Source: JBBSJZ01 sp041751935 (GTDB lineage Bacteria > Planctomycetota > Planctomycetia > Pirellulales > Pirellulaceae). Taken from it: 64,000 nucleotides of DNA. Below the pieces are notes generated by a model. That model saw nothing but the letters and a program-made list of their open reading frames with translations, had not been told where the DNA came from and did no database searches. The translations under genes and the position numbers were made by a program. Within the stretch, counting starts at the first letter, position 1. Every line of letters starts with the position of its first letter. Location of the stretch: the NCBI GenBank assembly GCA_041751935.1, contig JBGSIA010000106.1, forward strand, positions 62,001 to 126,000. The letters run 5' to 3'. Of this stretch, positions 18,997 through 28,403 are shown in pieces.

Positions 18997-20064
18997 TCAA
19001 CCGAGACCGGCAAACCGTTGGTTGGGGTCAAACGCGCGTTGCAAACGTGCTGTAAGCTCCGCATCCGGTCTCAGACCGAGTCGGCATCGAGCCGCATCTC
19101 CGGTCAAGATCGTACCGCTGAAATGATGATGGATCAAAATCTCGTCGAGCGTGCGAATGGGTTTCTCCGCCGGCCATCGCACCCATGCAACGTTGCCAGC
19201 AGCGCCATACCGTCGCGGAACACGCTGTTCTCGCATTGAGGCTTCCAGCGACAATACTTTGGACGGAGGCAAGATGATTCGTGTCAGTCGCTCGCCAGGC
19301 AAGACGTCTTGCCACTCTGAATAATGTTTCCAAACAGCGTCGTCGGCGACCTGCCACAGCCCCGTATCGTGGATGAGTCGTGCTTGCGTTTGTGCAATCG
19401 CTTGTTCGCATCCCTCAAGACGCAACTCAACAACACCGGTGTGACTCATTTCTAAAGCTGTGATATCGATGCCACGACTGCCAAGCAGAGTGCAAACCTT
19501 CATGGCTGCAGTGAGAGATTCACAGTCAAGTCGAAGCGTGAGTGAGTGCGTTGGTCGAGGAAAAACTTTTAATGTCACTTCGACCAGTAACCCCAAGCGA
19601 CCACAGCTTCCGACCATTAGCTTGGGGATATCGTAGCCCGCAGAGTTCTTCACCACGCGACCACCACCGGTGACGACGTTACCAAGCCCATCAACGAGCC
19701 GCACGCCCATGATGAAGTCACGCAGGCCACCGTATTTCAGTCGGCCGGCACCACTTAGTCCTGAGGCGACGGTGCCACCGATCGTGGCACCAGCATCGAC
19801 AAGGGGCGGATCGAACGGCAAGTACTGACCCTGTGTAGCAAGCACAGAATCCAATTCTTGCAGGCGAGTCCCAGCCAGTGCCGTGATGAGAAACTCACTG
19901 CTTTGGTAATCCGTCACACCCGTGAGCGAGGTCGTCCGCAGTGTTTCGGCCGCCTGGATATTCTGCGTGAGAGCGGATTTTGTGCCCTGGCCTACAATTT
20001 GAAGCCGAGGTATAAGGCGCACACACTCAGCGGCCTCATCGATTCGGGTGGGTTGGAGCGGCAT
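18997..20064 (-). CDS. glcE: Glycolate oxidase FAD-binding subunit (GlcE-like)
   Basis: An FAD-linked oxidase of the GlcD/GlcE (VAO/PCMH) type. The FAD-binding loop region reads IVGQGTKSAL, then VDAGATIGGTVASGLSGAGRLKYGGLRDFIMGVRLV, the PCMH core, and GRVVKNSAGYDIPKLMVGSCGRLGLLVEVTLKVFP. It is shorter than GlcD and closer to GlcE. ATG at 20064 gives a normal family N-terminus (MPLQPTRIDEAAECV). The frame is open to a TTG at 20232, but the extra residues do not resemble the family. It lies 65 bp upstream of glcF in the same direction, so both probably form one glycolate oxidase module. Confidence 0.88.
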   Translation of the reverse strand: MPLQPTRIDEAAECVRLIPRLQIVGQGTKSALTQNIQAAETLRTTSLTGVTDYQSSEFLITALAGTRLQELDSVLATQGQYLPFDPPLVDAGATIGGTVASGLSGAGRLKYGGLRDFIMGVRLVDGLGNVVTGGGRVVKNSAGYDIPKLMVGSCGRLGLLVEVTLKVFPRPTHSLTLRLDCESLTAAMKVCTLLGSRGIDITALEMSHTGVVELRLEGCEQAIAQTQARLIHDTGLWQVADDAVWKHYSEWQDVLPGERLTRIILPPSKVLSLEASMREQRVPRRYGAAGNVAWVRWPAEKPIRTLDEILIHHHFSGTILTGDAARCRLGLRPDAELTARLQRAFDPNQRFAGLG

Positions 20065-20259
20065 GGCCCTCGCGGATACGTGCTGGAGGTTGCGTGCGGA
20101 TAAAGAAAACTCTTGTTGGCGTAGTGTACTAGCCGGATCGGACCCGTGCATCGGCGGGCAAAACTGGTCATAATGAGTTGCGGCCCAATCTTTGTGGCAG
20201 TCACCTGCAAATCGACCTTTTGTATCCGACAACTCGCAACCGACATCGAAAAACGCCTT

Positions 20260-21543
20260 ATGTACCTGCGACTTGCCCGCCGATTGTTGATCGAAACTGA
20301 CAAACGCTTGCTATGGAAAGCGGCCTGGATGCTTGGCGTCAAGGGATTGTTGAGTGTCCATCGACACAAACGCCGACTCAAACGTGGCGAGTTTTTCCCG
20401 CCATTTTTGTACTTATCCGTGATCAACAGCTGTAACCTGCGATGCCAGGGTTGCTGGGTCGACGTCGCCGCAAAACAGCACAAAATTGAACTGGACGCGG
20501 CGAACAAGACAATCGCCCAGGCCAAAGCGATGGGCAACAGTTTTTTCGGCATCCTTGGCGGTGAACCGTTCATGCACCGTGATCTATTGAAGATCTTTGC
20601 CGCTAACCCCGACGTGTACTTTCAAGTATTCACCAATGGGCACTTCATTACCGATGAGGTCGCAGCAGAACTACGTCGCTTGGGCAACGTTACGCCGCTG
20701 GTCTCAGTCGAAGGCAGTGAGATCGTCAGTGACACTCGACGAGGCCGCGATGGCGTACTGAGCCAAACGATGAAGGGACTCGAAACTGCACTGCGGCATA
20801 AGTTGATGGTCGGTGTATGTACCAGCGTCTGTAAATCAAACATTGATGATCTCGTTCGTGACGCCTGGGTCGATCGCTTGATTGAAATGGGTGTCATGTA
20901 TTGTTGGTTTCACATTTATCGACCGGTGGGCCCCGAAGCGAACCCACAACTGGCGCTGTCCAGCGACGAGCAACGACGTGTGCGGCAGTTCGTTGTCGAT
21001 ACGCGAGTCAACAAACCTATCGTGGTGATTGATGCTTATCATGACGACGCGGGTAATGCATTGTGTCCTGCGGTTACTGGGTTCACGCACCATGTGGGTC
21101 CCTGGGGAGATATCGAACCCTGTCCCGTGATCCAGTTGGCGACCGAATCGATTCACGATGCGCGTCCCCTTGCCGACACATTCAACAACTCCGAGTTCCT
21201 GCGAGATTTTCGCGAGCTGACGGCGAGTCATACTCGCGGCTGCGTGATCATGGAGCGTCCCGACTTGTTGATCCAACTGGCAGAAAAACATTCCGCCCGC
21301 GACACAACCGTTCGCGGCAGTGTGATCGAGGAATTGCGCAACGTCACGCCGCGACGCAGCCAATACCAGCGTGGCGACGAGATTCCCGAGCGAAGCTTTG
21401 TCTACCGCTGGGCTAAGAAATACGCCTTCAATGACTTCGGTACCTACGCTCGGCGCTTTGACACGAGCAATTACCGCGACCCCGATCAAACCGCCGACCC
21501 AGCGGCTCTGGAACACGAAGATTCGGCAGCGACGTTGCACTGA
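20260..21543 (+). CDS. Radical SAM protein with C-terminal SPASM-like region
   Basis: About 427 residues. The 4Fe-4S SAM motif is CNLRCQGC (CxxxCxxC) near residue 60, followed by GGEPFMHRD (SAM-binding GGE) and FTNGHFI. Later cysteines (ALCPAV, IEPCPVI, RGCVIM) may hold an auxiliary cluster, as in SPASM or twitch proteins. The N-terminus MYLRLARRLLIETDKRLLWKA starts at ATG 20260; the frame is open further upstream but would cross the divergent glcE promoter region. The reaction is unknown; no peptide precursor or partner enzyme is adjacent. Confidence 0.8.
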   Translation: MYLRLARRLLIETDKRLLWKAAWMLGVKGLLSVHRHKRRLKRGEFFPPFLYLSVINSCNLRCQGCWVDVAAKQHKIELDAANKTIAQAKAMGNSFFGILGGEPFMHRDLLKIFAANPDVYFQVFTNGHFITDEVAAELRRLGNVTPLVSVEGSEIVSDTRRGRDGVLSQTMKGLETALRHKLMVGVCTSVCKSNIDDLVRDAWVDRLIEMGVMYCWFHIYRPVGPEANPQLALSSDEQRRVRQFVVDTRVNKPIVVIDAYHDDAGNALCPAVTGFTHHVGPWGDIEPCPVIQLATESIHDARPLADTFNNSEFLRDFRELTASHTRGCVIMERPDLLIQLAEKHSARDTTVRGSVIEELRNVTPRRSQYQRGDEIPERSFVYRWAKKYAFNDFGTYARRFDTSNYRDPDQTADPAALEHEDSAATLH

Positions 21544-21672
21544 CAGGCGGCATTGATCGGTGCCTCAGCATCGACTACGGGCCGCAGCCTTCGCAACCCT
21601 CCTATTCTCTCAGTTGTTTCCGGAACTGCAGTTGATCCCGGAGGCTGTCGGCTGGTAATCGGTTCATCGTGA

Positions 21673-22959
21673 ATGTTTTTCACGACTTTGAGGAATTTCG
21701 TTGCTCGCGGATCGTTTGTCCGACGGCGGGGCGACCTCAATCGTCGTTACTGGCAAGGTTGTATCACGGAAGATCGCTTGGCTGGGCCAAATCAAACTCT
21801 CGAATTTTCGCTTGCGAAACGCTTATTTGCGGCGCCATTGGCTGTCGTTGCGGTCGCCTGCGCTGTTGTCTGTTCCGTTGTCGGCGGCTGTCGCAGCAAC
21901 GCTTACAACGACGTGTACACCCAGCGGATGGCCAGCGAAATCCGCGTGCTCGAGGACCAACTTTACGACGCTGATTATCAAAATCGCGTTCTTCAAGAGA
22001 AACTAGAACGGGCCGCCCAGCGTGCTGAGGAACTTGAGCAAGCGAAAGCCGATTGTCGCCAGCCAAGCAAGCCCGAGCGTTCACCCAAGCCGACGCTCGC
22101 CCCGCCAGTGCCAAAACCATTGCCCAGTGCCGACGAGTATTCGCCCAGCGACTTTGATTTGGGTGACGATGTTCAATCGCTGGATAATTTTGAAGCGATT
22201 GCTCCTGGTCAATCCACTCCCTCCGATCCGTTTCGTGACGACGCTGAGACGGCTGCCGATGCACTGCCCCAAACTCGCAAACCCGAAACTCCACCCTCGG
22301 ATGCTGCGACGCCAAAGGTCAATAAAGAACCGGGATTGCTGCCCCCGCCGGGCTTACCACAACCGCCTGGTAAAGAAGATCTAGAACTGCCGGAAATCGA
22401 TCCCGGAGAACTGGTCCCACCGCCCTCACCGGACGGAGCGTTGGAGTTGCCGCCCGGCCAAATCAAGGTTCCCGATGCGGTTAACACGTTCTCGCCGGAC
22501 AATGCCAAGCCAGCAGTTCCCACCTCTCTGTCCATCCATCCAGGATTATCTGCAATGCACGTTTTCGAAGATGGCAGCGAAGGGATGTATTTGGTTGTCA
22601 ACGTACTGGATGAACAAAACCAGCCACTGGATTTGGACTCCTTCGAGATCGACGCGCCGCTGACGGTCCTGGCGTTGGATCCCGAAAAGGAGTTGGAGGC
22701 GTCCAAGATTGGCCGTTGGGAGTTCACCTCTGAACAGGTCGCCAAGTTGGTTCGTAAAGATCCGGTCAGCGGCCTAGCAATACCGGTTCGCTGGCAAGAT
22801 AAACGCCCAACCGGTGACAGTGTGACCGTTCACGTGCGCATCAAGGGGGACGAGGAAGAGATGCGGTGTGAAGGTGAACTGCGCACCAAGTCTGTTCCCG
22901 AGATGGCCCAGTGGATGCCTCGCAGTCCTTCAGCCAGCGGCCCCGCAGCCAAACGCTGA
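21673..22959 (+). CDS. Putative lipoprotein with coiled coil and proline-rich linker
   Basis: No family recognised with confidence. Visible parts: a hydrophobic segment (PLAVVAVACAVVCSVVGGC) ending in a lipobox-like VGGC, so probably a lipoprotein signal; a coiled coil right after it (EIRVLEDQLYDADYQNRVLQEKLERAAQRAEELEQ); a long Pro/Asp/Glu-rich linker; and a C-terminal beta-rich domain (LSIHPGLSAMHVFEDGSEGMYLVVNVLDEQ...). From ATG 21673 the cysteine is at residue 73, long for a lipoprotein. TTG at 21778, preceded by ggaag, would put it at 38 and may be the true start. It lies 113 bp before a small exported protein. Confidence 0.65.
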   Translation: MFFTTLRNFVARGSFVRRRGDLNRRYWQGCITEDRLAGPNQTLEFSLAKRLFAAPLAVVAVACAVVCSVVGGCRSNAYNDVYTQRMASEIRVLEDQLYDADYQNRVLQEKLERAAQRAEELEQAKADCRQPSKPERSPKPTLAPPVPKPLPSADEYSPSDFDLGDDVQSLDNFEAIAPGQSTPSDPFRDDAETAADALPQTRKPETPPSDAATPKVNKEPGLLPPPGLPQPPGKEDLELPEIDPGELVPPPSPDGALELPPGQIKVPDAVNTFSPDNAKPAVPTSLSIHPGLSAMHVFEDGSEGMYLVVNVLDEQNQPLDLDSFEIDAPLTVLALDPEKELEASKIGRWEFTSEQVAKLVRKDPVSGLAIPVRWQDKRPTGDSVTVHVRIKGDEEEMRCEGELRTKSVPEMAQWMPRSPSASGPAAKR

Positions 22960-23071
22960 CGAATGTGAGAAGCTTCTTGCTACAGTGGCAACGATTTGTT
23001 GACAGCGTGGATGCTGGCTCCTAACCTAGTAAGGAACTTCATCGCGTTTTCTTTTACCGGTTTTCCTGTTC

Positions 23072-23470
23072 GTGAACCGTCTTGCTCTTCTTATCGTGCT
23101 TATTCTGCTAACACCTAGCTTGGCCCAAGCCACGTGCGGTGATTGGTTAGCACACGCAAAGACGTCTGAATATTCAACGACGTCGGATTCGACAGCGGTC
23201 TCGGCATTGGAGTTGTTGAAATCAACGGCTGCTCCGACAGCACCGCTACGAGTTCCTTGCAGTGGACCGAGTTGTCGTCAGGCGCCACAGCAACCGGCGG
23301 CACCGGAAACGCCGCCGGTGTCTCTGCAGCAAGAGATTAAGTTGGTTGTCATTGCCTCTCGATCAACTGCAATGGATACGGACCGTGAGTTCGCACGACG
23401 CCAAAACGCAACAGATTCTGTATTGGAAGGTTTTCGATTATTGATTGAGCGTCCGCCGCGGATCGCGTGA
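23072..23470 (+). CDS. Small exported protein of unknown function
   Basis: 132 residues starting at GTG 23072. A clear signal peptide (MNRLALLIVLILLTPSLAQA) precedes a low-complexity Ser/Thr/Ala/Pro region. Three cysteines are present (TCGDW, PCSGPSCR). No domain recognised. Its stop overlaps the region just before the multiheme cytochrome gene (56 bp gap to ATG 23526), so the two may be co-transcribed. Confidence 0.5.
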   Translation: MNRLALLIVLILLTPSLAQATCGDWLAHAKTSEYSTTSDSTAVSALELLKSTAAPTAPLRVPCSGPSCRQAPQQPAAPETPPVSLQQEIKLVVIASRSTAMDTDREFARRQNATDSVLEGFRLLIERPPRIA

Positions 23471-23525
23471 TTGTTTGCATTTTCGAATCAACAATCACAC
23501 GTTTTTCACTAGGACCTTTATCGCC

Positions 23526-26429
23526 ATGTCGATCGCCACTTCGGTTGGCGACGCGCCGGTACCCTCATCACCAAAGAAGTATGTTCGCGCCGTCGGCCCC
23601 CGGTTGCGCAAACTGCTCTACTTCGTGTTCGTACTCGTCGCGTTGCTGTTTGCAAACGCTGGATACCTCTCGATCATTACCTTTCTCGAGTGGTTTCGCG
23701 GTGAAACCTATCAGGACTACTTCTATCAGTACATGTTTCTTGTCCATCTGGGCTTGGGCTTGCTATTGGTCGTGCCGCTGATTGTTTTCGGCATCATTCA
23801 TTTGCTCAATTCCAAAGACCGTCGCAATCGCCGCGCGGTGCGTATCGGTTATGCTTTGTTCGCCGTCAGTATCCTGGTGCTGATCAGCGGCATCTTGTTG
23901 ATGCGAGTTGGCGGTTTGGATCTGAAACAACCCTTGGCGAGAAGCATCGTCTATTGGCTGCATGTTGCATGTCCGCTGGCGACGGCTTGGTTGTATTGGC
24001 TGCATCGACTCGCTGGCCCGCGAATCAAATGGCGAGTCGGATTCAGTTTCGCGGGAGTGGCGGTTGCCTCCATCGCCGCGATGGTCGTCTTGCAATTGCA
24101 AGACCCACGCAAGTGGAACGCCGTGGGACCGGAATCCGGAGTGCAGTATTTTGAGCCCTCACTTGCCCGTACAGCCACGGGTAACTTTATTCCTGCTGAC
24201 GCGCTGATGAACGACGATTACTGTTTGAAGTGTCATGCGGACATTCATAAAGACTGGAGCAACAGCGTTCATCGCTTCAGTTCCTTCAATAATCCACCCT
24301 ACTTTGCCAGCGTTAGCCAAACGCGTGAGGTCTCACTTGCTCGCGATCAATCGGTTCAAGCATCGCGTTGGTGCGCCGGTTGTCATGATCCGGTACCGTT
24401 CTTTTCTGGAGCTTTTGACGATCCCAACTTTGATATGCTGGGGCACGCAACCGGCCAAGCGGGTATCACCTGCACGGCTTGTCATGCGATCACGAATGTC
24501 AACAGCGTTCGTGGCAACGCGGACTATACGATCGAGGAACCACTGCACTATCCGTTTGCTAATAGCGAAAACGAGGTTCTACAGTGGATCAATAATCAAC
24601 TGGTAAAAGCGAAACCCTCGTTTCACAAGAAGACTTTTTTGAAACCGTTTCATAAAACGGCTGAGTTCTGTTCAACATGTCATAAGGTACATTTGCCGCT
24701 GGCACTGAATCACTACAAACCATTCTTACGAGGTCAGAATCACTATGACCCGTACTTGCTAAGTGGCGTGTCGGGGCATGGAGCACGTAGTTTTTACTAT
24801 CCGCCAAAGGCAGAGGAAAACTGCAATCGTTGCCACATGCCATTGGTTGCTTCCAATGACTTTGGGGCAAAACATTTTGATGGTGCCGAGAAACTCAGTG
24901 TCCACAACCACTTGTTTCCTTCAGCGAACACGGGTATTTCGTGGTTGCGTGATCGCGAAGACGTCACCAAGGCGCATCAGGACTACCTGCAAAATATCAC
25001 GCGAGTCGATATTTTTGCTGTCCGCGAGCAGGGCGAGATTGACGGCAAGCTCATCGCCCCGCTGCGTCCGCAAGTCCCAGCACTTGTCCCCGGCCAGCGA
25101 TACTTGATCGACACCGTTGTTCGCACGCTCAAATTGGGACACTTGTTTACACAAGGAACCGTTGACTCAAACGAAGTGTGGTTGGATGTCACACTGCGAA
25201 GCGGCGACAAAGTGATTGGACGTAGTGGAGCGGTGGATAAGGAAAAACAAAATGAAGTCGATCCCTGGGCACACTTCGTCAATGTGTTCATGCTGGACAA
25301 AGACGGTAACCGTATTGATCGGCGAAACCCCCAAGATATTTTTACTCCGCTTTACAACCACCAAATTCCTCCCGGTGCTGCAGCGACGGTTCATTATGAG
25401 TTCCTCGTTCCCAATAACTTGACGGCACCAATCGAAATGGAAGTCAAGCTGCAGTACCGAAAATTTGACACTCAATACATGCAGTTTGTTGCTGAGCAAA
25501 ACCAAAAATTTGGCAAGACATTACGGGGACATCACGTCGGTGAACTGTATGTCAACGAATTGCCGATCACGACGATGGCCAGTGACAAGGTTATATTTCC
25601 GATCGTCGGGATCGAGGCAGAAGTTAACAACGAAGATCGAGACATCCCGGCTTGGCAACGGTGGAATGATTTTGGTATCGGAATGTTGCTTAAGGGTAAG
25701 GCGGAATTGCGGCAAGCCGAGGAAGCGTTCAAACAAGTTGAAATGCTCGAACGCTACGATGGACCGATGAACCTCGCTCGCGTATACAACATCGAAGGAC
25801 GCTTGGATGAAGCGGTTGAGGCCCTCTCTCGCGCGGCGAAATTCGAGTCTGATGATCCAGCCTTTCCGCGTTGGACTTGGGGTTGGTTGTCCGGCGTCAT
25901 CAATGCACAACAAGGACGACTGCAGGAGGCACGACAAAACTTACAGAGTGTTCTGGAGGACAATACCGCCCAGATGCAGTCGCGTGGATTTGACTTCAGT
26001 TTAGATATCGAAGTCATTAACTTGCTGGGGCAAACGTTGTTTGATCTGGGCAATCAACGCGAACGACAACAACGCGGTGACGAGGCACTTCAACTGTGGA
26101 AAGAGGCCGTCGAGCGTTTTCAACGAACGCTGGAAATTGACCCCGAGGATGTCACGGCACATCACAATCTGCAACTGCTTTACGAGCGTCTCGGTGAGAC
26201 AGAGCTTTCTGCCAAGCATCGTGAATTGCACTTGATTTATAAGCCTGATGACAACGCCCAGGGACGAGCCATTCGGTTGGCGCGCGAAAAGTATCCGGCG
26301 GCAAATCATGCGGCTGAAGCTGTGGTGAAGTATCCGCTGCAACGACCGGGTGCACCCGGTTTGCCCTCAGCACCAGGCATTCCCCTTACATCCGCTGCGG
26401 GCTCCAAATTATCGAGCGAAACGGAATAA
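23526..26429 (+). CDS. Membrane-anchored multiheme cytochrome c with TPR repeats
   Basis: About 967 residues from ATG 23526. The N-terminal ~180 residues hold four or five membrane helices (LLYFVFVLVALLFANAGYLSI; LVHLGLGLLLVVPLIVFGII and others). The periplasmic part has five CxxCH heme-binding motifs: CLKCH, CAGCH, CTACH, CSTCH and CNRCH. After a beta-rich middle region (residues ~480-700), TPR-type helices follow (WNDFGIGMLLKGKAELRQAEEAFKQVEMLERYDGPMNLARVYNIEGRLDEAVEALSRAA...). Such proteins probably pass electrons in the periplasm; the partner is unknown. Only 3 nt separate it from the CRTAC1 gene, so the two form an operon. This pairing recurs in planctomycetes. Confidence 0.85.
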   Translation: MSIATSVGDAPVPSSPKKYVRAVGPRLRKLLYFVFVLVALLFANAGYLSIITFLEWFRGETYQDYFYQYMFLVHLGLGLLLVVPLIVFGIIHLLNSKDRRNRRAVRIGYALFAVSILVLISGILLMRVGGLDLKQPLARSIVYWLHVACPLATAWLYWLHRLAGPRIKWRVGFSFAGVAVASIAAMVVLQLQDPRKWNAVGPESGVQYFEPSLARTATGNFIPADALMNDDYCLKCHADIHKDWSNSVHRFSSFNNPPYFASVSQTREVSLARDQSVQASRWCAGCHDPVPFFSGAFDDPNFDMLGHATGQAGITCTACHAITNVNSVRGNADYTIEEPLHYPFANSENEVLQWINNQLVKAKPSFHKKTFLKPFHKTAEFCSTCHKVHLPLALNHYKPFLRGQNHYDPYLLSGVSGHGARSFYYPPKAEENCNRCHMPLVASNDFGAKHFDGAEKLSVHNHLFPSANTGISWLRDREDVTKAHQDYLQNITRVDIFAVREQGEIDGKLIAPLRPQVPALVPGQRYLIDTVVRTLKLGHLFTQGTVDSNEVWLDVTLRSGDKVIGRSGAVDKEKQNEVDPWAHFVNVFMLDKDGNRIDRRNPQDIFTPLYNHQIPPGAAATVHYEFLVPNNLTAPIEMEVKLQYRKFDTQYMQFVAEQNQKFGKTLRGHHVGELYVNELPITTMASDKVIFPIVGIEAEVNNEDRDIPAWQRWNDFGIGMLLKGKAELRQAEEAFKQVEMLERYDGPMNLARVYNIEGRLDEAVEALSRAAKFESDDPAFPRWTWGWLSGVINAQQGRLQEARQNLQSVLEDNTAQMQSRGFDFSLDIEVINLLGQTLFDLGNQRERQQRGDEALQLWKEAVERFQRTLEIDPEDVTAHHNLQLLYERLGETELSAKHRELHLIYKPDDNAQGRAIRLAREKYPAANHAAEAVVKYPLQRPGAPGLPSAPGIPLTSAAGSKLSSETE

Positions 26430-26432
26430 CTC

Positions 26433-28325
26433 ATGAATCGACCTTTGAAGACCAGTCAACGCATCGTTGAAGAGACAGAGCCTGAAGAACGTGACGACGC
26501 AGTGATTGGACGAGCAATGCGTTCGTCACTGGTCGCGCTGTTCATGTTGGCGGTGATCGGAGGTGTTGCGTTTTTTCTGTTAACACGTCCCAAGCGGTTG
26601 CCGCCAATCAAGGAAACAAAACTGGCACCGGTTCAAATTCGGGAAGCGACGACCTTGGAAATTCCAGTGGTCAAGTTTGTCGATGTAACGACCGAAGTTG
26701 GTATTGAGTTCAAGCATAACAACGGCGCGACGGGAAGAAAGCTGCTTCCTGAGACGATGGGTGGGGGCGTTGCCGTGTTGGACTTTGACAACGACGGTGA
26801 CCAAGACGTGTTGTTTGTGAACTCAAACGATTGGCCGGAAGATCAAGATGCGGGTAAACCGTCAATTACAAAATCTCCCAGTTCTAAATCGCCCAGTACC
26901 ATGGTGTTGTATCGAAACGACGAAGGCACATTCACCGACGTCAGTGCTGGCTCGGGCTTGGATGTATCGATGTATGGCATGGGTGCCGCAGTAGGTGACT
27001 TTGACAACGATGGTCTCGTCGATGTTTTTATCACTGCCGTCGGCTCCAACGCTTTGTTTCGTAATCTAGGTGACGGCAAGTTCGAGGACGTAACCGCAAC
27101 GGCGGGTGTAGCCGGTGATGCGGCTCGTTGGAGCAGCAGTGCAGGCTGGTTCGATTACGACAACGACAACGATCTTGACCTGTTCGTCGCCAACTACGTC
27201 GAGTGGACGCGAGCGTACGATGAGTCGCAAAATTTTCAACTCGTTGGCGGTGGTCGTGCCTACGGTCGTCCCCAAAACTTTGAGGGCACGTTTCCCTATT
27301 TGTATCGCAACGAGGGTAGCGGCAAGTTTGCCGACGTTTCGCGGGAGGCTGGAGTGCAGATCCGAAACCCTCTCACCAGCGTACCGCTCGCAAAATCGCT
27401 GGGTGTGACCTTTTGTGATTTGGATCTCGATGGCTATGTCGATATTCTGCTGGCGAACGACACTGTCCAGAATTTGCTGTTGCGAAACACCGGCCAGGGG
27501 AAATTCAGTGAGATTGGTGTATTGTCGGGGATCGCCTTCGATTCCAGCGGCAATGCACGCGGAGCCATGGGTATTGATGTCGCGCCGTTTCGCGGCAGTT
27601 CCGCAATGGCGATTGCCATCGGTAACTTCGCCAACGAGATGACTGCACTGTATGTGTCGCGACGAGGAAGTCTGCAATTCTTTGACGAAGCGGTTTCGAC
27701 GGGGCTGGGACCCAGTACGCGCGGAGAACTAACGTTTGGTCTGTTCTACTTCGATTATGACTTGGACGGACGATTGGATCTGTTTTGCAGCAACGGACAT
27801 CTAGAAGAAGAAATCAATCGCGTCCAGCCAAGCCAACATTATGAGCAACCACCGCAGTTGTTTTGGAACGCAGGTGCCGAGCAGGGTACGGAGTTTGTGC
27901 GAGTTGATTCAGCACACTGTGGCGAGCAGTTGCAGAAGCCAATGGTCGGTCGCGGCGCCACTTATCTTGACTTTGACTCCGATGGCGACGTGGATATCCT
28001 CGTCACCGCCGCGGGTCGTGCCCCGCGACTACTACGCAACGACAATGATTTGTCACGACACTACTTGAGGTTGAAACTCGTGGGCGATGGCCAGCGATGC
28101 AACCGCGATGCCATCGGCAGCTGGGTCGAAGTACGAATTGGTGAGCAAATCATGCGGGCCCAGGTCATGCCCACTCGCAGCTATCTTTCGCAAGTTGAAT
28201 TGCCACTTACGTTCGGATTGGGTGAACGTGATAAGGTCGACGAGGTCATCGTGCACTGGCCCGATGGTGAAATTCAATCTCTGCAAACGCTTGCCGTCGA
28301 TCAGATGCACGTGATCGAACGTTGA
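26433..28325 (+). CDS. CRTAC1-family protein: FG-GAP/VCBS repeats plus ASPIC/UnbV domain
   Basis: 630 residues. One N-terminal membrane helix (about residues 33-51, SSLVALFMLAVIGGVAFFLL) anchors an outside domain. At least six calcium-binding FG-GAP motifs are visible: DFDNDGDQDVLFVN, DFDNDGLVDVFIT, DYDNDNDLDLFVANY, DLDLDGYVDILLAND, DYDLDGRLDLFCSNG and DFDSDGDVDILVT. They form a beta-propeller. The C-terminus carries the ASPIC/UnbV domain (AIGSWVEVRIGEQ, RSYLSQVELPLTFGLG, VIVHWPDGE). The role is unknown; it is translated right after the multiheme cytochrome. Confidence 0.9.
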   Translation: MNRPLKTSQRIVEETEPEERDDAVIGRAMRSSLVALFMLAVIGGVAFFLLTRPKRLPPIKETKLAPVQIREATTLEIPVVKFVDVTTEVGIEFKHNNGATGRKLLPETMGGGVAVLDFDNDGDQDVLFVNSNDWPEDQDAGKPSITKSPSSKSPSTMVLYRNDEGTFTDVSAGSGLDVSMYGMGAAVGDFDNDGLVDVFITAVGSNALFRNLGDGKFEDVTATAGVAGDAARWSSSAGWFDYDNDNDLDLFVANYVEWTRAYDESQNFQLVGGGRAYGRPQNFEGTFPYLYRNEGSGKFADVSREAGVQIRNPLTSVPLAKSLGVTFCDLDLDGYVDILLANDTVQNLLLRNTGQGKFSEIGVLSGIAFDSSGNARGAMGIDVAPFRGSSAMAIAIGNFANEMTALYVSRRGSLQFFDEAVSTGLGPSTRGELTFGLFYFDYDLDGRLDLFCSNGHLEEEINRVQPSQHYEQPPQLFWNAGAEQGTEFVRVDSAHCGEQLQKPMVGRGATYLDFDSDGDVDILVTAAGRAPRLLRNDNDLSRHYLRLKLVGDGQRCNRDAIGSWVEVRIGEQIMRAQVMPTRSYLSQVELPLTFGLGERDKVDEVIVHWPDGEIQSLQTLAVDQMHVIER

Positions 28326-28331
28326 GCCCTC

Positions 28332-28350
28332 CGAGTCTCGGAGAGACTCG
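28332..28350. terminator. Hairpin between convergent genes, possible bidirectional terminator
   Basis: A perfect 7-bp inverted repeat, cgagtct / agactcg, with a 5-nt loop. It lies 7 nt after the CRTAC1 stop and 54 nt from the mlaD-like stop on the other strand. A short T-rich run (gtgtttt) follows on the plus strand. Stem length and position fit a terminator, but no strong U-tract is present. Confidence 0.45.
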
Positions 28351-28403
28351 CCTACGTGTTTTGCTGATTTACTTACGTCGCGGTGCTTACTTTAGCTCTG
28401 GTG

